Shown: positions 18,553 to 27,346, counted from the stretch's first letter. The stretch: 64,000 bases of DNA from Ancylobacter dichloromethanicus (GCF_018390645.1 NZ_JAHBGC010000020.1:785467-849466), one strand, 5' to 3'. The notes: generated by a model from the sequence alone, not told the origin. Translations and numbers: made by a program.

Positions 18553-19076
18553 TTCGCCGCCGGGCGCCAGGCGATGCCGTCGAGCGGAGCGGCGTGCTGG
18601 TCGACGAAATCGGCGATGGCCTCGATATCGTCGAGGCCGATCACCGGCAGCGGGCAGTCGGACACCTTCATATCGGTGGCGATGCCGACGATGTGGGGGT
18701 CTTCCGGGTACAGCAGGGGCTTGCCCAGCTCGGCCCGGCTGATCTCGATCTTGGGATGGTGGTCGCGCTTGAAGCCCTCCACCAGAACGAGGTCGACCGG
18801 CGAGAGATGCGCCACCAGTTCCGGCAGGTCGGGCTCGTCGGCGCCGCGCAGTTCGTGCATCAGCGCCCAGCGATTGGCCGAGGAGATCAGCACCTCGCTG
18901 GCTCCGACGGTGCGGTGGGTGTGCGAGTCCTTTCCCGGCTTGTCGACGTCGAAATTATGGTGGGCGTGCTTCACCGTGGAGACGCGGTGCCCGCGCGCCA
19001 CCAGCACGGGGATGAGCCGCGCCAGCAGCGTGGTCTTGCCCGCGCCGCTCCATCCCGCGAATCCGATCAGCCGCAT
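18537..19076 (-). CDS. mobB: Molybdopterin-guanine dinucleotide biosynthesis protein MobB
   Basis: GTP-binding P-loop protein of 179 residues that assists MobA. Walker A reads GWSGAGKTTLLARL at residues 8-21. The HAHHNFDVDKPGKDSHTHR segment and LVEGFK are conserved in MobB. The gene converges on mobA and the two overlap by 16 bases at their 3' ends, an unusual arrangement because the pair is often fused or tandem. Upstream, 134 bases away and divergent, is a TusA-like gene. Confidence 0.94.
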   Translation of the reverse strand: MRLIGFAGWSGAGKTTLLARLIPVLVARGHRVSTVKHAHHNFDVDKPGKDSHTHRTVGASEVLISSANRWALMHELRGADEPDLPELVAHLSPVDLVLVEGFKRDHHPKIEISRAELGKPLLYPEDPHIVGIATDMKVSDCPLPVIGLDDIEAIADFVDQHAAPLDGIAWRPAANQGAG

Positions 19077-19210
19077 CTCTACCTCCCGTTGTTTTCCCCA
19101 GCACGTGGGACGAATGGCGCCGGCGTCAAGCCGGCAGGTCGCATCGCCCGATCGCGGTTTCCGCTTGCCGCCCCCGTCTGCGCGTCCTACTCGGACCCGG
19201 GAAGGCTGCC

Positions 19211-19450
19211 ATGGACCGTGACGACACGCCGCACAGGCTCGACCTCAAAGGGCTGAAATGCCCGCTGCCGGCGCTGCACACACGCCGCGCGCTGGCGCGC
19301 GCCTTGCCCGGCGCCGTGCTGCTGGTCGACTGTACCGACCCGATGGCGGTGATCGACATTCCCCATCTCGTGCGCGAGGGCGGCCACGCGCTGGAGGCGC
19401 AGGCCAGCGCGGACGGCGTGCTGTCGTTCCGCATCCGCAAGGCGGGATAG
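19211..19450 (+). CDS. TusA-family sulfur carrier protein
   Basis: Small cytoplasmic protein of 79 residues with the TusA fold. The active-site motif is LDLKGLKCPLPALHTRRAL (CPxP, Cys near residue 17), which carries a persulfide. The ATG follows GGGAAGG. Family members move sulfur to tRNA thiolation, to molybdenum cofactor or to other sulfur pathways. The divergent mobB and nearby mobA make a link with molybdoenzyme maturation plausible, but the sequence does not show it. Confidence 0.88.
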   Translation: MDRDDTPHRLDLKGLKCPLPALHTRRALARALPGAVLLVDCTDPMAVIDIPHLVREGGHALEAQASADGVLSFRIRKAG

Positions 19451-19486
19451 CGGGAAGCGGGATGGCAGGCGCGCCGGCCGGCGGGT

Positions 19487-19777
19487 TCAGGCGTCGTGCC
19501 AGTCGAAGGTCAGCGGTGCCTCGCGGAAGGCGAAACGGTCGAGATGGCGGACGACCACGCCCTTCATCCGCTCCAGCGTCTCCGCGTCGCCGGCCTCGAC
19601 CCGCACCGCGAGGCCGTCCGGGCCGGCATCCAGGGTGGCGAGCGCCCCCTCGGGCAGCTTCACCTCGCCATGCTCGGGCGTGAAATTCACCTCCAGCTTG
19701 TGCGCCCAGTGCTTGCAGAGCTGCTGCAGGTAGCGGCTGGCGTGGGAGGTCGGCACGGTGGCGGTCGAGGCGGGCAT
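19487..19777 (-). CDS. DUF2218 family protein
   Basis: Small soluble protein of 96 residues. It matches DUF2218 in length and in ASRYLQQLCKHWAHKLEV near the start, followed by a Gly/Leu-rich beta region and a C-terminal FDWHDA. Function is unknown. I used the ATG at 19777; a TTG at 19804 would add nine residues. It converges on the TusA-like gene with 36 bases between them. Confidence 0.8.
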   Translation of the reverse strand: MPASTATVPTSHASRYLQQLCKHWAHKLEVNFTPEHGEVKLPEGALATLDAGPDGLAVRVEAGDAETLERMKGVVVRHLDRFAFREAPLTFDWHDA

Positions 19778-19859
19778 GGGCGACGTCCATACGGGGGATG
19801 ACAAGCGACCGGGAAACCGGTCTATCTAGCGGCGTGTTCCTACGCTCCGGGGCCCGAGA

Positions 19860-20495
19860 ATGAAACTGCCGCGTCTGCTCCTCACGCTCCCCATCGTCCT
19901 CATCGCCGGCCTCACCGGTCTCACCCCCGGCCTCGCCAACCCGGCCCATGTGCCCCATCACGGGCAGAGCGCCGCCGCGCCGCTGCCGTCCCGCGCCGAC
20001 ACCCATGTCTATCTGCTGCGCGGGCTGTTCGGTGTGTTCTCGCAAGGGCTTGACGCGCTGGCGCAGCAACTGGTCGCCCAGGGCTATCACGCGGAAATCT
20101 ACGGCTGGGACGAGGCCCAGCAGGTCATCGCCCTGATCGGGCAGCGCGAGCAGCAGGGCCATGAAGGCCCCGTCATCCTGATCGGCCACTCCCTAGGCGC
20201 CAACGCCGTCATCTCCGTCGCGGAGAGCATCCAGACGCAGGCGATCCCGGTCGACCTCGCCGTCACCTTCGATGCCACCGCGCCCGACCCGGTGCCGCAG
20301 AATGTCGCGGTGCTCATCAATTTCTGGGCGCAGGACGGGTTCGGCGTTCCGGTCACGGCGACACCGGGCTACACCGGAGATCTGGAGAACATCGATCTCT
20401 CCGGCCAGCCCGGCATCGACCACACCAGCATCGACACACTCGACCAGTTCCACCAGACCGTCATCGCCCGGCTGGAGGGCCTGACCGGAAACTGA
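19860..20495 (+). CDS. Secreted alpha/beta-hydrolase-like protein
   Basis: Exported protein of 211 residues: a signal peptide (LPRLLLTLPIVLIAGLTGLT..., ending near GLAN) and a short alpha/beta-hydrolase core. The nucleophile elbow is ILIGHSLGANAV (GHSLG), DATAPDPVP could supply the acid and GIDHTSID the histidine. It is shorter than most lipases and esterases, without an obvious lid. No substrate can be assigned and it stands alone. Confidence 0.7.
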   Translation: MKLPRLLLTLPIVLIAGLTGLTPGLANPAHVPHHGQSAAAPLPSRADTHVYLLRGLFGVFSQGLDALAQQLVAQGYHAEIYGWDEAQQVIALIGQREQQGHEGPVILIGHSLGANAVISVAESIQTQAIPVDLAVTFDATAPDPVPQNVAVLINFWAQDGFGVPVTATPGYTGDLENIDLSGQPGIDHTSIDTLDQFHQTVIARLEGLTGN

Positions 20496-20531
20496 GGCGC
20501 CGGCGCCCAAAATGAGAGCCGGCCCAAGGGA

Positions 20532-21017
20532 TTACTTCAGCGCAGCGTCGACCGCCTGACGCACGAAGGCTTCCGGCGCAACCTTGGCGGCGGCCGCCTT
20601 GGCGTTGATGTCGTTGAGAATCTGCGGCGGGAAGGCGACGTCGAGGATCACCGCGTCGGCGCTGTCGAGCGAATAGACCGTGCGCGTCACGCGCGAGGCA
20701 AAACCGGCCAGCTTCTCGGTCTTCTGCGCGTCGCTCAGCCCAGCCTGCGCCGCGACGCCGGGGCAATAGGCGGTGATCACGCCATCAATGATGAGCCCGG
20801 AGCCGAGGCCCTTGCCGCGCAGCGAATCGACCGCCGCGTCGAGCGCGTCCGGCGCGTCGAGTCCGTCGCCCGTGGGCAGCACCGCCTTGATGGTCGCCGC
20901 CTGGGAAGCCTCCAGCGTGCTTTTCGGGCACTCGAAGGCACCGGCCGCGAGCGCCGGCTGGGCGGCGGCGACGGCAAGGACGAAGGCCGTGGCCGGGAGG
21001 AACTTCGCGTATGTCAT
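20532..21017 (-). CDS. Secreted protein of unknown function
   Basis: I do not recognise a specific family. The 161 residues start with a signal peptide (TYAKFLPATAFVLAVAAAQPALAAG). The mature protein has two cysteines (FECPKS near residue 31 and ITAYCPGV near residue 87) that could form a disulfide, is Ala-rich and ends in helices. The ATG at 21017 follows AGGTG; an in-frame upstream extension runs into the tRNA gene and is rejected. It lies 48 bases downstream of tRNA-Lys on the same strand. Confidence 0.65.
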   Translation of the reverse strand: MTYAKFLPATAFVLAVAAAQPALAAGAFECPKSTLEASQAATIKAVLPTGDGLDAPDALDAAVDSLRGKGLGSGLIIDGVITAYCPGVAAQAGLSDAQKTEKLAGFASRVTRTVYSLDSADAVILDVAFPPQILNDINAKAAAAKVAPEAFVRQAVDAALK

Positions 21018-21065
21018 CTCAACACCTGCTGCTGAAAACGGCTTCAGGAACAACGCCCTTGCACG

Positions 21066-21141
21066 TGGTGAGCCCGCTGGGACTCGAACCCAGGACCCCA
21101 TGATTAAAAGTCACGTGCTCTACCGGCTGAGCTACGGGCTC
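21066..21141 (-). tRNA. tRNA-Lys (anticodon TTT)
   Basis: 76 bases including an encoded CCA (21066-21068). The acceptor stem GAGCCCG (21141-21135) pairs with CGGGCTC (21076-21070). The anticodon stem CGTGA/TCATG flanks the loop CTTTTAA, giving anticodon TTT. The T arm contains GGTTCGAACCC. All stems close. Confidence 0.97.
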
Positions 21142-21371
21142 CCACGGGGTGGGGCTTAAGGGTTTCGATCCGCGAAGGCAAGCCGCCCGGGGCATTCATG
21201 CGCAGGGTTTCCAGAGCGCGCGCCGCTCCGCCGGGGCAACGCGATTTGATTGCGGAGATGCAAGACCGCTCCGTCGATCATGCCGCTTCCAGTGAGTGAC
21301 CGGCAACACTAGCCTGCGCGCGACATCTGGCGGGTTCACGATCCCGTGGCTCGCGGCGAGGAGAGAGACTC

Positions 21372-21971
21372 ATGGCGAAAGTTCTGGTGCTGTATTATTC
21401 GACCTATGGCCATATCGAAACCATGGCGGAGGCCGTGGCCGAGGGTGCACGCGAGGCAGGCGCCGAGGTGGTGGTGAAGCGCGTGCCGGAGACGGTGCCC
21501 GAGGAGGTCGCCAGGGCCGGCTACTTCAAGCTCGACCAGAAGGCGCCGGTGGCGACCGTCGATGAGCTGAAGGACTATGACGCCATCATCTTCGGCGCGC
21601 CCACCCGTTTCGGCACGGTGGCCTCGCAGATGCGCAGCTTCATCGACCAGACCGGCGCCCTGTGGTTCGGCGGCGCGCTGGTCGGCAAGGTGGGGTCGGT
21701 GTTCACCTCTTCCGCCACCCAGCATGGCGGCCAGGAATCGACCATTCTCGGCTTCATCCCGACCCTGCTGCATCACGGCATGGTGGTGGTCGGCCTGCCC
21801 TACGCGTTCCAGGGCCAGATGGGCGTCGACGAGATCAAGGGTGGCTCGCCCTATGGCGCCTCCACGATCGCCGACGGCGACGGCTCGCGCCAGCCCTCGG
21901 CGGCCGATCTGGCCGGTGCCCGCTTCCAGGGCAAGCATGTCGCGACCATCGCCGGCAAGCTCGCGGCTTGA
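21372..21971 (+). CDS. wrbA: NAD(P)H:quinone oxidoreductase WrbA
   Basis: Soluble tetrameric flavodoxin-like enzyme of 199 residues that reduces quinones by two electrons and so avoids semiquinone radicals. The FMN phosphate-binding loop is [12 protein letters not shown] at residues 8-19. [21 protein letters not shown] and [14 protein letters not shown] are diagnostic for WrbA. The length is normal. It stands alone, followed by two palindromic repeats before the convergent tgt gene. Confidence 0.96.
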   Translation: MAKVLVLYYSTYGHIETMAEAVAEGAREAGAEVVVKRVPETVPEEVARAGYFKLDQKAPVATVDELKDYDAIIFGAPTRFGTVASQMRSFIDQTGALWFGGALVGKVGSVFTSSATQHGGQESTILGFIPTLLHHGMVVVGLPYAFQGQMGVDEIKGGSPYGASTIADGDGSRQPSAADLAGARFQGKHVATIAGKLAA

Positions 21972-21980
21972 TCGCATAAG

Positions 21981-22020
21981 TGACGTCATACCCGGGCTGG
22001 GCCCGGGCATGACGTCGTGA
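21981..22020. repeat. Palindromic intergenic repeat after wrbA
   Basis: An inverted repeat with arms GACGTCATACCCGGGC (21982-21997) and GCCCGGGCATGACGTC (22001-22016), 15 of 16 positions paired around a 3-base loop. It lies between the convergent wrbA and tgt genes. The half-sequence CCCGGGCATGACG resembles the REP/BIME-like elements of Hyphomicrobiales genomes. It could also act as a terminator. Confidence 0.7.
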
Positions 22021-22067
22021 CATTACCCGCGCCATTGACGGCGCCCCGTGCGCTCCGTGCGTAACGC

Positions 22068-22100
22068 GATCCCGGATCGGCCTTCGGTCGTCCGGGATGA
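22068..22100. repeat. Second palindromic intergenic repeat before the tgt 3' end
   Basis: ATCCCGGA (22069-22076) pairs with TCCGGGAT (22091-22098), followed by GACGG. The outer sequence CGATCCCGG...CCGGGATGACG is shared with the element at 24425-24460, which marks them as members of one dispersed repeat family. Confidence 0.65.
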
Positions 22101-22117
22101 CGGCCGGCGAAACAGGC

Positions 22118-23272
22118 TCAGCGCGCTGCGATGTCCCCGCGCGCCCAGCCTTCTTTCACCTCGGCCTTGAACGCCCCCAACCGCCGCTCGGCGATGGCGG
22201 TGCGGATGCCGGCCATCAGGTTCTGGTAATAGGCGAGGTTGACCCAGGTCAGCAGCATCGATCCCAGCATCTCGTCGCAGCGCACGAGGTGGTGGAGATA
22301 GGCGCGGGAATAATCGCGCGCCGCCGGGCAGTCGCTTTCCTCGTCGAGAGGGCGCGGGTCGTCGGCGTGGCGGGCGTTCTTGAGGTTGATCCGGCCAAAG
22401 CGGGTGAAGGCCTGGGCGTGGCGGCCGGCGCGCGTGGGCATGACGCAGTCAAACATGTCGACGCCGCGCGCCACGCTCTCGATCATGTCGTCCGGCGTGC
22501 CGACGCCCATGAGGTAGCGCGGCCTGTCCACGGGGAGGATCGGCGTCACCACATCCAGCATCGCCAGCATCACGTCCTGCGGCTCGCCGACCGCGAGGCC
22601 GCCGATGGAGTATCCGGGAAAGTCGATGTCGACCAGGCCGCGGGCGGATTCCATGCGCAGTTCCGGGTCGTCGCCCCCCTGCACGATGCCGAACAGCGCC
22701 CGGCCCTTCGGCTGCGCCTCGAACGCCTTCTTCGAGCGTTCGGCCCAGCGCAGCGACAGGCGCAGCGCGCGGGCGATATCGTCCTTTGACGCCGGCAGCC
22801 GCACGCACTCGTCGAGCTGCATCTGGATATCGGCGCCGAGCAGGCCCTGGATCTCCACCGAGCGCTCGGGCGTCAGCTCATGATAGGCGCCATCGATATG
22901 CGAGCGGAAGGTCACGCCCTTCTCGCTCATCTTGCGCAGGCCGGCGAGCGACATGACCTGGAAGCCGCCGGAATCGGTGAGGATCGGGTGCGGCCAGCGC
23001 ATCAGCTCGTGCAGCCCGCCGAGCCGTGCCACCCGCTCGGCACCGGGACGCAGCATCAGGTGATAGGTGTTGCCGAGCAGGATATCGGCGCCGAGGTCGC
23101 GCACCTGTTCGGGATACATGCCCTTCACCGTGCCGGCGGTGCCGACCGGCATGAAGGCCGGTGTGCGCACGATGCCGCGCGGGGTGACGACCTCGCCGAG
23201 GCGTGCCGCGCCGTCGGTGGTATGCAGGTTGTAGTGAAAATGGGTCAGTTCGCGAGTGTCGGGATTATTCAT
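22118..23272 (-). CDS. tgt: Queuine tRNA-ribosyltransferase Tgt
   Basis: Enzyme of 384 residues that exchanges guanine 34 for preQ1 in tRNAs with GUN anticodons. The nucleophile segment [17 protein letters not shown] and GGLAVGE are present. The usual C-terminal zinc site is largely lost: the C-x-C-x-x-C run before [11 protein letters not shown] reads S-D-C-P-A-A, so only one of three cysteines remains. Similar loss is, to my recollection, seen in other rhizobial enzymes. The start ATG overlaps the queA stop (ATGA), so the two are translationally coupled. Confidence 0.95.
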   Translation of the reverse strand: MNNPDTRELTHFHYNLHTTDGAARLGEVVTPRGIVRTPAFMPVGTAGTVKGMYPEQVRDLGADILLGNTYHLMLRPGAERVARLGGLHELMRWPHPILTDSGGFQVMSLAGLRKMSEKGVTFRSHIDGAYHELTPERSVEIQGLLGADIQMQLDECVRLPASKDDIARALRLSLRWAERSKKAFEAQPKGRALFGIVQGGDDPELRMESARGLVDIDFPGYSIGGLAVGEPQDVMLAMLDVVTPILPVDRPRYLMGVGTPDDMIESVARGVDMFDCVMPTRAGRHAQAFTRFGRINLKNARHADDPRPLDEESDCPAARDYSRAYLHHLVRCDEMLGSMLLTWVNLAYYQNLMAGIRTAIAERRLGAFKAEVKEGWARGDIAAR

Positions 23273-24354
23273 GGCCGGGCTTGTGGCAGCAAAAGGCAGG
23301 CATCGCCATAGGAATAGAAGCGGTATCCGCTCGCGATCGCGTGGGCATAGGCACGCTTCTGGCTCTCGTGACCGATAAAGGCGGCCACCAGCATCACCAG
23401 CGTCGAGCGCGGCAGGTGGAAATTGGTCAGCATGCCGTCGATGAAGCGGAAGTGGCTGCCCGGCGTGATGAAGATGTCGGTCTCGCCGCGCCACGCGCCG
23501 AGCCGCCCCTCGTCCACCGCCGCGCTCTCGATCAGCCGCGTCGCCGTGGTGCCGACGGTGACGATCCTGCCGCCGCGCGCCTTCACCGCGTTCAGCGCCG
23601 CGGCGGTCTCCGGCGAGACCTCGCCCCACTCGGCATGCATCCGATGGTCGCTGGTGTCGTCCGCCTTGACCGGCAGAAAGGTGCCGGCGCCGACATGCAG
23701 CGTGACGCGATGGGTCTCGATCCCGCGCGCCGCCAGACGTTCGATCAGCGAGGGGGTGAAATGCAGGCCAGCGGTGGGGGCCGCGACGGACCCCTCATGC
23801 GCCGCGAACATGGTCTGGTAGTCGGCGCGGTCCTGCGTGTCGTCGGCACGTTTTGCGGCGATATAGGGCGGTAGCGGGATATGGCCGATGGCGGCGATGG
23901 CGGCGTCGAGCGCCGGGCCGGTTTCCTCGAACCGCAATGTCACCTCGCCGCCCTCGCCCTTGGCCGCGACGCGAGCTGCGAGCGTGGCCCTGCCGTCGGT
24001 GGCGGTGAATTCGATCATGTCGCCGGGCGCCAACCGCTTGCCGGGCCGCGCCAGCGCCAGCCAACTCTCCGGCCCGAGCCGCTTGTGCAGCATGGCCTCG
24101 ACCCGAACCCCTTCGCCCTGCGAGGAGTCGCGACGCCGGATGCCGTCGAGCCGGGCGGGGAAGACGCGGGTGTCGTTGACCACCAGCGCGTCGCCCGGCG
24201 CCAGCACGTCGGGCAGGTCGCGCACCTGCGCGTCGGTGAGTTCCGGCACGGCACCGGGACGCACCACCAGCATTCGCGCCGCGTCGCGCGGCGACACGGG
24301 CCGCAGCGCGATGCGCTCGGGCGGTAGATCGAAATCGAACAGGTCGACGCGCAT
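23269..24354 (-). CDS. queA: S-adenosylmethionine:tRNA ribosyltransferase-isomerase QueA
   Basis: Cytoplasmic enzyme of 361 residues that adds the ribosyl part of SAM to preQ1 in tRNA, making epoxyqueuosine. The N-terminus [19 protein letters not shown], the central PTAGLHFT and [10 protein letters not shown] are hallmarks. The in-frame frame extends upstream to 24471, but the family start and homology begin at the ATG at 24354. It overlaps tgt by four bases; together they give two consecutive steps of queuosine synthesis. Confidence 0.96.
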   Translation of the reverse strand: MRVDLFDFDLPPERIALRPVSPRDAARMLVVRPGAVPELTDAQVRDLPDVLAPGDALVVNDTRVFPARLDGIRRRDSSQGEGVRVEAMLHKRLGPESWLALARPGKRLAPGDMIEFTATDGRATLAARVAAKGEGGEVTLRFEETGPALDAAIAAIGHIPLPPYIAAKRADDTQDRADYQTMFAAHEGSVAAPTAGLHFTPSLIERLAARGIETHRVTLHVGAGTFLPVKADDTSDHRMHAEWGEVSPETAAALNAVKARGGRIVTVGTTATRLIESAAVDEGRLGAWRGETDIFITPGSHFRFIDGMLTNFHLPRSTLVMLVAAFIGHESQKRAYAHAIASGYRFYSYGDACLLLPQARP

Positions 24355-24424
24355 GCGATTGAAAGCCTGGAAGACGGTGCAGGCCCGACGGTCGATGGCC
24401 GGTCGGGGCATGGCTGGATATAGC

Positions 24425-24460
24425 GATCCCGGCGCGCGCGTTTGCGCGGCCGGGATGACG
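24425..24460. repeat. Palindromic intergenic repeat upstream of queA
   Basis: ATCCCGG (24426-24432) pairs with CCGGGAT (24450-24456), with an inner GC-alternating stem around TTTG. It shares the outer sequence GATCCCGG...CCGGGATGACG with 22068-22100. It lies in the 128 bases between queA and the cyclophilin gene. Confidence 0.65.
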
Positions 24461-24482
24461 CCGACTCTCAAGGTGAAGGCGA

Positions 24483-24941
24483 TCAGGCGGAAACGGTCGC
24501 CTTGACGATCTTGTCCGGGTTCTGCACCGGCTCGCCGCGCTTGATCTTGTCGACATTCTCCATGCCTTCGATCACCTCACCCCAGACGGTGTACTGGCCG
24601 TCGAGGAAGCCGGCATCGGCGAAGCAGATGAAGAACTGGCTGTCGCCCGAATCCGGGCTCTGGGCGCGGGCCATGGAGACCGTGCCGCGCACATGGCGGC
24701 CCTTGTTGAATTCGGCCTTCAGGTTCTTGCCCGAGCCGCCGCGGCCGGTGCCGGTGGGATCGCCGGTCTGGGCCATGAAGCCGTCGATGACGCGGTGGAA
24801 CACCACGCCGTCATAAAAGCCCTGCTTGGCCAGTTCGCTGATGCGCGCCACATGGCCCGGGGCGAGGTCGGGACGGAAGCGGATGGTGACCGGCCCCTGC
24901 GTCGTTTCGAGCAGCAGCGTGGTTTCGGTGGTGTCGGTCAT
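24483..24941 (-). CDS. ppiB: Cytoplasmic cyclophilin-type peptidyl-prolyl isomerase
   Basis: PPIase of 152 residues without a signal peptide. The cyclophilin active-site segments are present: [19 protein letters not shown] (with the catalytic Arg in FHRV), then [17 protein letters not shown] and WGEVIEGM. The second cyclophilin gene lies 57 bases upstream on the same strand; the C-terminal halves of the two proteins are very similar ([20 protein letters not shown]), which suggests an old duplication. Confidence 0.93.
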   Translation of the reverse strand: MTDTTETTLLLETTQGPVTIRFRPDLAPGHVARISELAKQGFYDGVVFHRVIDGFMAQTGDPTGTGRGGSGKNLKAEFNKGRHVRGTVSMARAQSPDSGDSQFFICFADAGFLDGQYTVWGEVIEGMENVDKIKRGEPVQNPDKIVKATVSA

Positions 24942-24971
24942 TCTACTCTCCTTGCAAAAGATACAGGCGGT

Positions 24972-25013
24972 GCGGCGTCACTTGACGTCCGCGCGGCGTC
25001 ACTTGACGTCCGC
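24972..25013. repeat. Perfect 21-base tandem duplication over the ppiA stop codon
   Basis: GCGGCGTCACTTGACGTCCGC occurs twice in direct contact, at 24972-24992 and 24993-25013. The second unit encodes the last codons and the stop of the exported cyclophilin gene (…Asp-Val-Lys-stop), and the first repeats that end just downstream. Confidence 0.9.
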
Positions 25014-25571
25014 AGCCACCTTCATCGAGACGATCTTGTCCGGGTTCTTCACCGGCTCGCCGCGCTTGATCTTGTCGACATTCTCCATGCCGGAGACGAC
25101 CTCGCCGATGACGGTGTACTGGCCATTGAGGAACGAGGCGTCGCCGAAAGTGATGAAGAACTGCGAATTGGCGCTGTTCGGGGCGGAAGCGCGGGCCATG
25201 CCAACCGTGCCGCGCTTGAACGGTACGTTGGAGAACTCCGCCGGCAGGTTGGGGTAGCGCGAGCCGCCGGTGCCGTTGCCGTACTGGCCATCGCCGGTCT
25301 GCGCCATGAAGCCCTCGATGACGCGGTGGAACGGCACATTGTCGTAATAGCCCTCGCGCGCCAGCGTCTTGATGCGCTCGGCGTGCTGGGGGGCGAGATC
25401 CGCGCGCAGCACGAAGATCACCGGCCCTTTGGTGGTCTGCATGATGATGGCGTTCTGCGGGTCGACATTCGGGGGCAATTTGGGCGCCTGCGCCGACACT
25501 GGCGCGGCGGCCAGCACGGCCAGCGCGCAGGCGACGGAGAAGGCGGCGAGAAGGCGTCGGATCATGGGCAT
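24999..25571 (-). CDS. ppiA: Exported cyclophilin-type peptidyl-prolyl isomerase
   Basis: PPIase of 190 residues with an N-terminal signal peptide (IRRLLAAFSVACALAVLAAAPVSAQ), so it should fold proteins in the periplasm. The cyclophilin core shows [36 protein letters not shown] and IGEVVSGM. It is paired with the cytoplasmic cyclophilin gene downstream. The end of the gene is part of a perfect 21-base tandem duplication, so a loss or gain of units would not change the reading frame or the stop. Confidence 0.93.
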   Translation of the reverse strand: MPMIRRLLAAFSVACALAVLAAAPVSAQAPKLPPNVDPQNAIIMQTTKGPVIFVLRADLAPQHAERIKTLAREGYYDNVPFHRVIEGFMAQTGDGQYGNGTGGSRYPNLPAEFSNVPFKRGTVGMARASAPNSANSQFFITFGDASFLNGQYTVIGEVVSGMENVDKIKRGEPVKNPDKIVSMKVAADVK

Positions 25572-25606
25572 GAACTCCGTTGAGCGATGGCGGGCGCCGC
25601 CCGCCG

Positions 25607-26116
25607 CTAGGCCCCGCGCCCGAACCGGCCGGTGAGGCGGGCCAGCACCGGGCTGGGCACGAAGGCGGACACATCGCCGCCCATGGCAGCGATCTGCCGG
25701 ACCAGAGTGGCGGTGATGGGGCGGGCAATGGGCGAGGCCGGCAGAAACACCGTCTGCACGCCGGGCTTCAGCGTCGCGTTCATCCCCGCCATCTGCATTT
25801 CATAGTCGAGATCGGTGCCGTCGCGCAGCCCGCGGATCAGCAGGCTGGCGCCATGTTGCTGCGCGGCGTCGACCACCAGATTGTCGAAGGTGACGCATGC
25901 GAGCGCCGCGCCTTCTTCCTGCGCGATCGGCTCGAACACCTCGCGCAGCATCTCCAGCCGCTCGGCCGGGGCAAAGAGCGGCGACTTGCCGGGATGGATG
26001 CCGACGCCCACCACGAGCCGGTCGACCAGCCTGGCGGCGGCGCGGGCGACCTCGACATGGCCGTTGGTCGGCGGGTCGAACGAGCCGGGATAGAAGGCGG
26101 TGCGCATGGCGCTCAT
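25607..26116 (-). CDS. coaD: Phosphopantetheine adenylyltransferase CoaD
   Basis: Enzyme of 169 residues for the fourth step of coenzyme A synthesis, joining AMP to 4'-phosphopantetheine. The nucleotidyltransferase motif TNGH appears in [16 protein letters not shown], followed by [14 protein letters not shown] and, near the end, [16 protein letters not shown] in place of the usual ISSTLVR. I chose the ATG at 26116; ATGs at 26119 and 26107 are also possible, with GAGAGG upstream. It lies 35 bases upstream of ppiA on the same strand. Confidence 0.95.
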   Translation of the reverse strand: MSAMRTAFYPGSFDPPTNGHVEVARAAARLVDRLVVGVGIHPGKSPLFAPAERLEMLREVFEPIAQEEGAALACVTFDNLVVDAAQQHGASLLIRGLRDGTDLDYEMQMAGMNATLKPGVQTVFLPASPIARPITATLVRQIAAMGGDVSAFVPSPVLARLTGRFGRGA

Positions 26117-26179
26117 CATTGGCCTCTCGGTGCGCGGCAAGCGTTAGCGGCCCGTTGCGCGTGATGCAAGCGTGCCACG

Positions 26180-27241
26180 TCAGGGCGGCCCGAGGCTCGC
26201 GTCGAGGAAACGCCCCACCTCCTCTGCCGTGCGCCCATGCAGCGTGGCGCGATCCGCCGCCGGCGTGCCGTCCCGGCAGACCATGCCGTCGCCGGGTGTG
26301 TCCGCTTCCAGAAGCGCGGCGGCGCCTGATTTGCACAGGGGCAGGAAGCTGAAATGGGCGGCGCCGTCGAGCGCGAGATAGGTAACGCCGCTGGCCGGCA
26401 GATGTTCAACAAGATAGCCGGATTCGAGCTTGGCGGGGATCCGGTCGTCGCCCTCCCCCGCCGAGATCACCAGCACCGGTATCCTGATCGCCGCGAGGGT
26501 GTCTGGCGTGAAGCCCCGCGCCATGCCGAGATCGAGCGCGACCGCCGCGCCGATGCGCGGATCGCGCAGGTCGCCGGCGAGCCTGGCACGGGCATTGGGC
26601 GTCTGGCCGGCGCCGAGTTCGTGATAGGCCTCGCACGCGCCGAGCGTCGTGTTGACCGCGCAATCGGCCTCGAGCCGCGCCGGGTCGGTCCGGGCACCGG
26701 CCATGGCCAGCGCGGTCCAGCCGCCGAGGGAATGGCCTATGATGCCTACCTTGTCGGCGTCCACGCCCAGCGCGGGATCGCGGGTCACGTGGTCGATGAG
26801 CCGGGAGAGATCGTGCGGACGCTCCCACAGCTGCGCGCCGATCTCCGGATTGCGGTTGCGGCTGGTCGTGCCCGGATGGTTCACCGCCGCGACCACATAG
26901 CCACGCTGAACCAGCGCGGCGGCGAGCCAGCCTTGGTTGCCGACATGCCCACCATAGCCGTGGGAGAGCACCACCAGGCGATGGCGGCCTGCCGCCGGCA
27001 GGGCGTCGACCATTACCGGCACGCCGACGAAGGCGGCATTGTCGCCCATGAGCGTCGCCGGACCGGGCGCGGCAGCCGGGTACCAGACCGTAGCCTCAAG
27101 CATCCGGCCGGGCTGGTCGGCGAGCCGCATCCGGCGAAAACCGACGTCGGTGGTAGCCGCCGAAGCCGCATCGGCGGCGAAGAGAAGCGCGAACGCGACA
27201 AGCAGCGCCCCGACCATCGGCCGGACAGACGGGCGCATCAT
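26180..27241 (-). CDS. Secreted alpha/beta hydrolase, dienelactone/PAF-acetylhydrolase-like
   Basis: Exported hydrolase of 353 residues. A signal peptide ends near ADAASA. The core has an oxyanion-side segment VVLSHGYGGHVGNQGWLA, the nucleophile elbow VGIIGHSLGGWTALA, a late acidic segment (LVISAGEGDDRI) and a histidine in LDGAAHFSFL, making a plausible catalytic triad. Four or more cysteines may form disulfides. It resembles the predicted dienelactone hydrolases of proteobacteria; the substrate is unknown. It starts with two adjacent ATGs after GGGAG. Confidence 0.8.
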   Translation of the reverse strand: MMRPSVRPMVGALLVAFALLFAADAASAATTDVGFRRMRLADQPGRMLEATVWYPAAAPGPATLMGDNAAFVGVPVMVDALPAAGRHRLVVLSHGYGGHVGNQGWLAAALVQRGYVVAAVNHPGTTSRNRNPEIGAQLWERPHDLSRLIDHVTRDPALGVDADKVGIIGHSLGGWTALAMAGARTDPARLEADCAVNTTLGACEAYHELGAGQTPNARARLAGDLRDPRIGAAVALDLGMARGFTPDTLAAIRIPVLVISAGEGDDRIPAKLESGYLVEHLPASGVTYLALDGAAHFSFLPLCKSGAAALLEADTPGDGMVCRDGTPAADRATLHGRTAEEVGRFLDASLGPP

Positions 27242-27346
27242 AAGCGGCGGCTCCCTTCGAAATCCGGCGTCGCGGCGTATGACGCCGGCCGGTCATCACC
27301 CGGCGGTCACGGCTCGCCCATCACCGGACGGCCGCGAGTCGCGCTC

